A DNA stretch of 64,000 nt from Planctomycetota bacterium. Its GTDB lineage: Bacteria; Planctomycetota; PLA2. Both the position numbers and the translations under genes were made by a program. Within the stretch, counting starts at the first letter, position 1, and each line of letters begins with the position of its first letter. The DNA is taken from contig JAJFFH010000060.1 of the NCBI GenBank assembly GCA_021776735.1, positions 1-64,000 on the forward strand, given 5' to 3'. A model generated the notes under the pieces. The model was not told where the DNA came from, searched no databases, and worked only from the letters and a program-made list of their open reading frames with translations. This document shows positions 59,549 to 64,000 of this stretch, piece by piece.

Positions 59549-61527
59549 GGGAACTCCCGAACCTGCACGATCCGAAACCCGGCGTGGAATGCGGGGGCGA
59601 AGGGCCCGGCCAGGGGCGGCTCCTCTTCGTGCTGGCGATACCACACCTTCTTCCAGTTGGCGTCGAGGAACGTGTCCAGCGTGCAAAGCCGCGCCGGGAG
59701 TTTGTAAAACCCGCCGGCCAGCAGTCGGCGCGAGCCGTCTGTGACGTACTCGCATACGTTGCCGACCAGACCGACGACCGGCTCCCCGGCCGGGGCGAGG
59801 CGGCCAAGGATCGACACCGGTCGATCGGGGTGGGTCTCGGCCGAGAACAGGCTGAGGTCGTAATCGAGGTCGCCCCACGGGTAGGGCTGGGCACCCTGAC
59901 CGCGCCCGGCACGAACGAACTCCTCTACGGTAGGAATTCGGCATGTGCGGCCCTCGCGTCGGGTCAGCCACGCAGCGTAGGCGTCGATTTGCTCCTTGGT
60001 TACGGCCACCACCGGTTGGTTTTCCGTGCCGGGTGCATAGAAGAAGGGGATCCGGCTCGGCGGACCGTAGGGGCCGGCGAATTGCGTCGGAAACTGCTCG
60101 CGCCGCGAGAACGGATGGCGGCTACTCCAGCTCTTGGGCAGCTCAAGGACGTTCGGCGTGGTCGTCGCGCGGTCCACGAGATACGCGAGGTACTGCCGGT
60201 TCGTGATCGCGGTACGCGCAATGCGGAACCGACGCTCCACCCGCCTGGACCGATTCGCGAACGTCACCAGAGGCAGTCGCTCCGGCTCACCGTTCTCTTC
60301 CTCATCCCCCTCTTCGTCCTTCGTAGTCCCGTCCTCGACCAGCGGTGGCATAAGGTCGGGATGGGACTCGCCAAGGTGCACGGGTCCGGCATCCACTTCG
60401 TGCCGGAAGTCGGGCTGTGCCGGCGCGTTCCGGATGACGATCCGAAAGCCGACGTCCGGCTTGCCTGTCCCGTCGTCCTCGACACGAAAGCCGGTCGCGT
60501 CGAACGGAGTCAGCCGGTTGCCGTCCTTGGCCGCCAGGTATCCCGGATCTTGCCAGGACCAACCGCCCGCGAGGGGCGGATAGCCGTGGCCCCACCCGTG
60601 GACCCATTCCGCCGCGTTGCCGACGAGGGCGAAGAGGTCGCCATGGCGTCCGACACGGGGGTCATCAACCTTCAGCAGGCGTCCGCTCAGATTGGCGGGG
60701 GCGTCGAATCCGAGGGATTCGCCCCATGGAAAGTTGTGCTCCAGCGTGGGACGGGCTGCCCGCAGGTATTCACGCCAGGTGGGAAGATCGACGATACGGT
60801 CCGGATCTTTTTGGAGTTTGACCTGCCAATACCATGCGCAGAACTCGCGCGCGGCGGCGAAGAAGACCCCCGTGACCGGCAGATTGGCGTCGCCCGCCGA
60901 GTAGATTCGGCTGAGCCATTCACCACCCGTATGGGTGCGCCAGTTGTCGGGGTACATCCACCGCGGGACGGATTGGCGAGCCTCCCTCGTCCAGGCGTCG
61001 AGGAACTCGTAGTACTGATCGTTGGTGATCTCGTGGACCGTCATGCGGAACGCGTCGTCGACGTAGTACTCGCGGACCGGGGGCGGCGCGTTCTCCTGGT
61101 TGCCCGAGTCGTACGAGCGGTCGTCGTAGAGCCCGAGCGGCGCGTAGCCGCTGGCGATCGTGGCAAACGAATCCGGGTCGAGCTGATTGCGCTCGTTGTC
61201 GCCGGGTCGAACCGTCCGGCTGGTTGTGTTCGGACCCGCCGCGGGACGATCGAACAGGCGGAAGCCGACGAGCGTGACCAGGAGCAGGATGCTCGCGAAC
61301 GCCAGGTAGCCGCCAAGCGCGATGAGCCGGTCTGCCAGCGGGGTCCGTTTCCGCGGCGGGACGCCGGACTCGGGAGCGAGATCCGGCCGCAGCCTGTACG
61401 CGCAGTTCGGACAATACTTGTAGGTTTGCGCCAATCGGACGCCGCACCGGGGACAATTCCCGGCGGCGAGATCGGCTGACCCTTCCAGATTCCTTGACGG
61501 TTTGGCTGCCACGGCGTCCACTATCAT
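59545..61527 (-). CDS. Zinc-ribbon, transmembrane protein with two FGE-like domains
   Basis: 660 residues from ATG 61527. A double-Cys zinc ribbon (C-P-R-C...C-P-N-C, about 24-43) and one membrane helix (about 72-92) are followed by two formylglycine-generating-enzyme-like (FGE/SUMF) domains. Both have E-I-T-N-D-Q-Y- or A-I-T-N-R-Q-Y-type starts and G-N-A-A-E-W or G-N-V-C-E-Y cores. The copper/redox cysteines of true FGE enzymes were not found, so it may bind rather than oxidise substrates. A 4-base overlap couples it to the HEAT-like gene. The longer frame crosses the tRNA gene antisense and is rejected. Confidence 0.82.
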   Translation of the reverse strand: MIVDAVAAKPSRNLEGSADLAAGNCPRCGVRLAQTYKYCPNCAYRLRPDLAPESGVPPRKRTPLADRLIALGGYLAFASILLLVTLVGFRLFDRPAAGPNTTSRTVRPGDNERNQLDPDSFATIASGYAPLGLYDDRSYDSGNQENAPPPVREYYVDDAFRMTVHEITNDQYYEFLDAWTREARQSVPRWMYPDNWRTHTGGEWLSRIYSAGDANLPVTGVFFAAAREFCAWYWQVKLQKDPDRIVDLPTWREYLRAARPTLEHNFPWGESLGFDAPANLSGRLLKVDDPRVGRHGDLFALVGNAAEWVHGWGHGYPPLAGGWSWQDPGYLAAKDGNRLTPFDATGFRVEDDGTGKPDVGFRIVIRNAPAQPDFRHEVDAGPVHLGESHPDLMPPLVEDGTTKDEEGDEEENGEPERLPLVTFANRSRRVERRFRIARTAITNRQYLAYLVDRATTTPNVLELPKSWSSRHPFSRREQFPTQFAGPYGPPSRIPFFYAPGTENQPVVAVTKEQIDAYAAWLTRREGRTCRIPTVEEFVRAGRGQGAQPYPWGDLDYDLSLFSAETHPDRPVSILGRLAPAGEPVVGLVGNVCEYVTDGSRRLLAGGFYKLPARLCTLDTFLDANWKKVWYRQHEEEPPLAGPFAPAFHAGFRIVQVREFP

Positions 61528-61535
61528 CCCTAGGC

Positions 61536-61610
61536 GCCTCGATAGCTCAACGGTAGAGCACAGCTTTCGTAAAGCTGGGGTTGACGGTTCAAATCCGTCT
61601 CGAGGCTCCA
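61536..61610 (+). tRNA. tRNA-Thr (anticodon CGT)
   Basis: Acceptor stem GCCTCGA/TCGAGGC, D-loop TAGCTCAACGGTAGAGCA, anticodon stem CAGCT/AGCTG with loop TTCGTAA (anticodon CGT at 61568-61570), T arm GACGG/CCGTC around TTCAAAT, discriminator T and an encoded CCA (61608-61610). It reads ACG codons. Confidence 0.95.
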
Positions 61611-61611
61611 T

Positions 61612-62448
61612 TTGCTTCTGATCGGAACGGACGAGGCGGGTTACGGCCCGCTTCTCGGCCCCTTGGTCGTGGCCGGCGCGGTGTATGACGCGCCCAGCCG
61701 CGACGACCTTCCCCGCCAAGGCATCGACGACAGCAAGGTCGTCTACGCCCGGGGAGGGCGCAAGGCCCTGGCGGCCGTCTTAGGGCCCTATCTGGGCTTG
61801 GAGCCGCCTGTGACGCTCTCCGGCCTCCTCACACGGGTCTCCGTGCGCAGCGACCCCCGGCCCGGACATCCCTGGTACGGGGAGCTGACGGACGGCGATA
61901 TCGCCGGGGGCTGCCCGCCCGCATCCTTTCGCCGGCTCTACGTCGCCCCCTTGTGCGAACACGGCTTCAACGACGCCTGCGCGCGGCGGGGGGGCAAGGG
62001 CGGGGTCTTATTCGAGGAGACCATGGGCGTTATCCGGGCGGCGCTGGACGACCATCCGGACGCCGACGCAGACATTGTCTGCGACAAACACGGCGGTCGC
62101 CACCGCTACGCGGGCCTCCTCATGGCGGAACTCGGACCCAGCACGATCGTCCCGGAGCGAGAGTCGCCCTCGATGTCGTCTTATCGCCTGACCCTGGCAG
62201 GGCGCCGCATCAGCATCCGTTTCCGCCCCCGAGCGGACGCTGCGGACATTCCGGCAGCCCTCGCCTCGATGGCCGCCAAATATGTCCGCGAGCTGTTCAT
62301 GGAGTCGTTCAACCGCTTTTTTGCCGAGCGTTTTCCGCAGATCAAACCGACTGCGGGCTACTACGAGGACGCCCGCCGATTCCTCCAGGACATCGCTCCG
62401 ATCCTGCAGGAGATAGGCGGCCGCGAAGCGCTTGTGCGTGTGCGCTAG
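61612..62448 (+). CDS. RNase HII-like protein
   Basis: 278 residues. RNase H2 fold with D-E-A-G-Y-G near 7 and D-D-S-K near 40 as metal-site residues, plus V-C-D-K-H-G-G-R near 155. This is a divergent family found mainly in bacteria with few Rnh genes. It would cleave RNA in RNA-DNA hybrids. The start (TTG 61612) lies one base after the tRNA CCA end, so it has no 5' UTR of its own and is probably expressed from the tRNA transcript after processing. A 12-mer copy encodes T-D-G-D at 93-96. Confidence 0.8.
   Translation: MLLIGTDEAGYGPLLGPLVVAGAVYDAPSRDDLPRQGIDDSKVVYARGGRKALAAVLGPYLGLEPPVTLSGLLTRVSVRSDPRPGHPWYGELTDGDIAGGCPPASFRRLYVAPLCEHGFNDACARRGGKGGVLFEETMGVIRAALDDHPDADADIVCDKHGGRHRYAGLLMAELGPSTIVPERESPSMSSYRLTLAGRRISIRFRPRADAADIPAALASMAAKYVRELFMESFNRFFAERFPQIKPTAGYYEDARRFLQDIAPILQEIGGREALVRVR
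61888..61899 (+). repeat. 12-mer ACGGACGGCGAT, copy 20
   Basis: Exact, in the RNase HII-like gene, read as Thr-Asp-Gly-Asp. Confidence 0.95.
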
Positions 62449-62464
62449 ATTGCCCGCGCTCCTT

Positions 62465-62574
62465 CACCGGTTCGCGGTTCCCCCGCGAAGCGGGTACGCC
62501 GCTCGCAAGCGAGGCTCTCAACGGAGTGAGCCGTTGAAGCCAAAAGACATGGCTTGGCGGTTCCTGCGCCAAGC
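62465..62574. repeat. Composite intergenic repeat, second copy
   Basis: It contains the CACCGGTTCGCGGTTC...CCGCGAAGCGGGTA module, a GCTCTCAACGG/CCGTTGA hairpin and a GCTTGGCG/CGCCAAGC hairpin (62552-62559 with 62567-62574), in the same order as at 49.9 kb. An exact inverted 12-mer abuts it at 62575. Confidence 0.8.
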
Positions 62575-62586
62575 ATCGCCGTCCGT
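62575..62586 (-). repeat. 12-mer ACGGACGGCGAT, copy 21
   Basis: Exact, inverted, adjoining the composite repeat. Confidence 0.95.
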
Positions 62587-62710
62587 ACGCTTCCACGGGC
62601 GGTTGTTGCCCCAAACCGAGACATAGGGGCTTCCACCGGCTTCAGGGGATTGGGGTCCGTGGTCGATAGCAACGAGGCGGCGGAGTCCTGCGCGGACTGG
62701 CTGAGGGTGC

Positions 62711-63115
62711 ATGATGACGACCTCGTTCGACTACGAGAAGCGGCAGTTTATTCGGCTTCCCATTGCGGTGCCGGTGCGTTACAAATTTCTGTCTCGCGAG
62801 ATGCGTGGGCAGGACATGGAAACGATCCATGAGGGCGTTACGCAAAACATTGGGGCGGGCGGGCTGCTGCTACGTGCCAAGCTGCCGGATCCCACATGGC
62901 TCAGCAAGCTGCTGACGCGGAAGATGTATGTCGGCGTCAACGTGCTCCTGCCGAACTCGGACAAGCCCATCAAGGCGCTTTCCCGCACGATGTGGTCGTC
63001 CGCGGTGGAAGACGAAAGTCAGCACGTTGTGCTGGGGCTGGAGTACCAGGAGATCACGAGCCGCGACCGGGACCTGATCACGCAGTACATCATTCGCGCC
63101 CAGATGCCGACATAG
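62711..63115 (+). CDS. PilZ-domain protein
   Basis: 134 residues. Single PilZ domain: R-x-F-I-R-L near 12 and N-I-G-A-G-G-L-L-L near 46 resemble the c-di-GMP-binding R-x-x-x-R and D/N-x-S-x-x-G motifs, though the first Arg pattern is compressed (R-Q-F-I-R-L). It probably responds to c-di-GMP and may affect motility or envelope. A 12-mer copy lies upstream in the repeat block. Confidence 0.8.
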   Translation: MMTTSFDYEKRQFIRLPIAVPVRYKFLSREMRGQDMETIHEGVTQNIGAGGLLLRAKLPDPTWLSKLLTRKMYVGVNVLLPNSDKPIKALSRTMWSSAVEDESQHVVLGLEYQEITSRDRDLITQYIIRAQMPT

Positions 63116-63119
63116 GGCC

Positions 63120-63713
63120 GTGGATCGCCTTCCCGCCGACCTCTTCCTGACTGCGCTCTTTCGGGCCGCGGGCCTCGCCGTGCTTGTATTCGCGCTCGCG
63201 CCGCTTGCCGGCGTGGATCTTTCGCGCGACGCGCTTCTTTTGGCCGCCCTGGCCGTTGTGGCAACCCTGAGCATTCTGGCGCGCGCGCTCCTGCGCCGTG
63301 ACGCCGTGGAGTATCGAGCGGGCGTCGTCGCGCTCCTTCTCACGGGGATTGCCGTGGGGGTGACCGTCTGCATTCAACGCACCGGCGGCCTCTCGAGTCC
63401 ACTCATCGTCGTACTCGGCGGCGTCGCGCTGGCGGGCGCGCTTTTGCTCCCGCCCCTCCTGCACTTCGTGACGCTGTCCGCGATTTGTCTCGCGCAGACG
63501 TTCATGGTCGTCGCGGCCGCGGACGGCACATGGCCGGCGCGTGGCCCCCGGGTCCCGGAGCCGTTCGCGCTCCTCGTCGTCGAGTTGGGCCTGATGGTGC
63601 TCGCGGCGAGTGCCGTAAGTACGCTTGTGAGCCAGCAGCAGCGCATGCCTGCGGCGCCGGTGCCGCTGCCGATCGATGCGCCCGGCCGTGGTTCCGAAGC
63701 CCCTCGCGCCTGA
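63120..63713 (+). CDS. Hypothetical multi-pass membrane protein
   Basis: 197 residues with about five membrane helices from residue 10. A G-G-L-S-S-P-L segment in the middle recalls the membrane sensor regions of some histidine kinases, but no kinase domain follows. GTG start, four bases after the PilZ stop, so co-transcribed. Function unknown. Confidence 0.5.
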   Translation: MDRLPADLFLTALFRAAGLAVLVFALAPLAGVDLSRDALLLAALAVVATLSILARALLRRDAVEYRAGVVALLLTGIAVGVTVCIQRTGGLSSPLIVVLGGVALAGALLLPPLLHFVTLSAICLAQTFMVVAAADGTWPARGPRVPEPFALLVVELGLMVLAASAVSTLVSQQQRMPAAPVPLPIDAPGRGSEAPRA

Positions 63714-63785
63714 CAGTTGGCCTCCGGGCTGCCCGGGTCCGCTCGGTTTTTTGGGGCGAGGCGGTTTCTTGTCGGATTGATTGTT

Positions 63786-63791
63786 AGGCTG
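63786..63791 (+). promoter_or_regulatory. TAGGCT, -10-like, 9 bases before ATG
   Basis: Upstream of the truncated final gene; weak match. Confidence 0.25.
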
Positions 63792-63800
63792 TCGTTAGCC

Positions 63801-64000
63801 ATGAAGATCGAGGCCGATCGCCGCTCCCGTGATGTCGAGCCTGCGCCGGATGCCGAGCGCAGCGCGCGGCGGGCGTATCGGGCGATCGTGAAGGCCGAGA
63901 CCACGGCAGCGATCGCGCTCGCGACCGTTGAGCAGCGGCGATCGTACGTCTTGGCCGGTTTTCGGTCGGTCCACGCTTGGGCGCGGAAGGTCGGTTACGG
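63801..64000 (+). CDS. Partial protein, possibly HNH-associated
   Basis: The first 66 codons are visible before the window ends. The helical segment A-T-V-E-Q-R-R-S-Y-V-L-A-G-F-R-S-V-H-A-W-A recalls the conserved N-terminus of a family of HNH-endonuclease-domain proteins (E-x-R-R-x-Y-L-x-x-G-F-x-S-L-F). Assignment is tentative without the C-terminus. Confidence 0.4.
   Translation, partial: MKIEADRRSRDVEPAPDAERSARRAYRAIVKAETTAAIALATVEQRRSYVLAGFRSVHAWARKVGY

Noticed and set aside
61528..61719. N-terminal extension of the twin-FGE protein reading M-E-P-R-D-G-F-E-P-S-T-P
   Set aside because: This sequence is the antisense translation of the tRNA gene (61536-61610), a known annotation artefact; the start is the ATG at 61527.

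Overview
A GC-rich bacterial window (about two-thirds G+C by eye) with densely packed genes. Many neighbours share 1- or 4-base stop/start overlaps (ATGA, GTGA, TTGA). The gene content suggests a Gram-negative-type bacterium with KDO-lipopolysaccharide (kdsA), outer-membrane-style lipoproteins and peptidoglycan recycling (murQ-anmK-nagZ). It is rich in FHA, TPR, HEAT, PATAN/DUF4388 and FGE-type repeat or scaffold proteins. This is a style common in Planctomycetota and some Myxococcota-like lineages. The phylum assignment is an inference; no rRNA or single diagnostic marker is present.

Layout. 1-10.7 kb: a truncated TPR-repeat gene with near-identical 150-bp tandem units, an M28 peptidase, a secreted TPR protein with a Gly-rich partner, an NtrC-type response regulator/histidine kinase pair, an FHA-PATAN protein and a squalene-cyclase-like repeat protein. 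10.8-19.6 kb: a complete chemosensory cluster (mcp, cheA, cheW, terminator, cheY, cheB, cheR, FHA-GAF, cheX, CheY-PATAN) with no flagellar genes, pointing to an alternative output. 19.7-27.5 kb: a large lipoprotein, a HEAT-repeat protein, a cysteine dioxygenase-like gene overlapping a UDP-GlcNAc 2-epimerase, an OMP-like lipoprotein and a multi-pass membrane protein between imperfect direct repeats. 27.9-32.6 kb (minus strand): a disulfide oxidoreductase, apt, argS and a NUDIX-HD fusion. It is divergent, with overlapping start codons, from hxlB. 33.3-37.7 kb: thiolase, 3-hydroxyacyl-CoA dehydrogenase and two acyl-CoA dehydrogenases (fatty or short-chain acyl oxidation). 37.9-41.6 kb: an ion transporter, a MerR regulator, a FliA/WhiG-type sigma factor and a nucleotidyltransferase remnant. 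41.7-53.5 kb: lysA-kdsA-DUF296, valS, an FHA-CAP membrane protein and murQ-anmK-nagZ. 53.6-64 kb: a secreted HEAT protein with a pseudo-receiver, a GxxExxY remnant, acpS/pentapeptide/coiled-coil genes, a twin-FGE membrane protein, tRNA-Thr(CGT) abutting an RNase HII-like gene, a PilZ protein and a membrane protein.

The most striking observation cuts across genes. An exact non-palindromic 12-mer, ACGGACGGCGAT (usually followed by G[T/C] and preceded by A, T or AA), occurs 21 times in 64 kb: 15 on the plus strand and 6 on the minus strand, 12 in coding sequence and 9 between genes. A random expectation is far below one copy. In seven genes it is read in the same frame as Thr-Asp-Gly-Asp, at sites likely to be loops. 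One inverted copy pair forms a rho-independent terminator after cheW. This closely resembles DNA-uptake sequences (Neisseria DUS, Pasteurellaceae USS) but with an unfamiliar sequence; Chi, KOPS or AIMS-type polar motifs and a methylation target are the alternatives. Two other layers are shared across the window: a family of CGAAAA...TTTTCG hairpins at gene ends, and a composite three-hairpin intergenic repeat. Many transcription units also begin with a TANNNT-like hexamer only 6-12 bases before the start codon, suggesting leaderless mRNAs.
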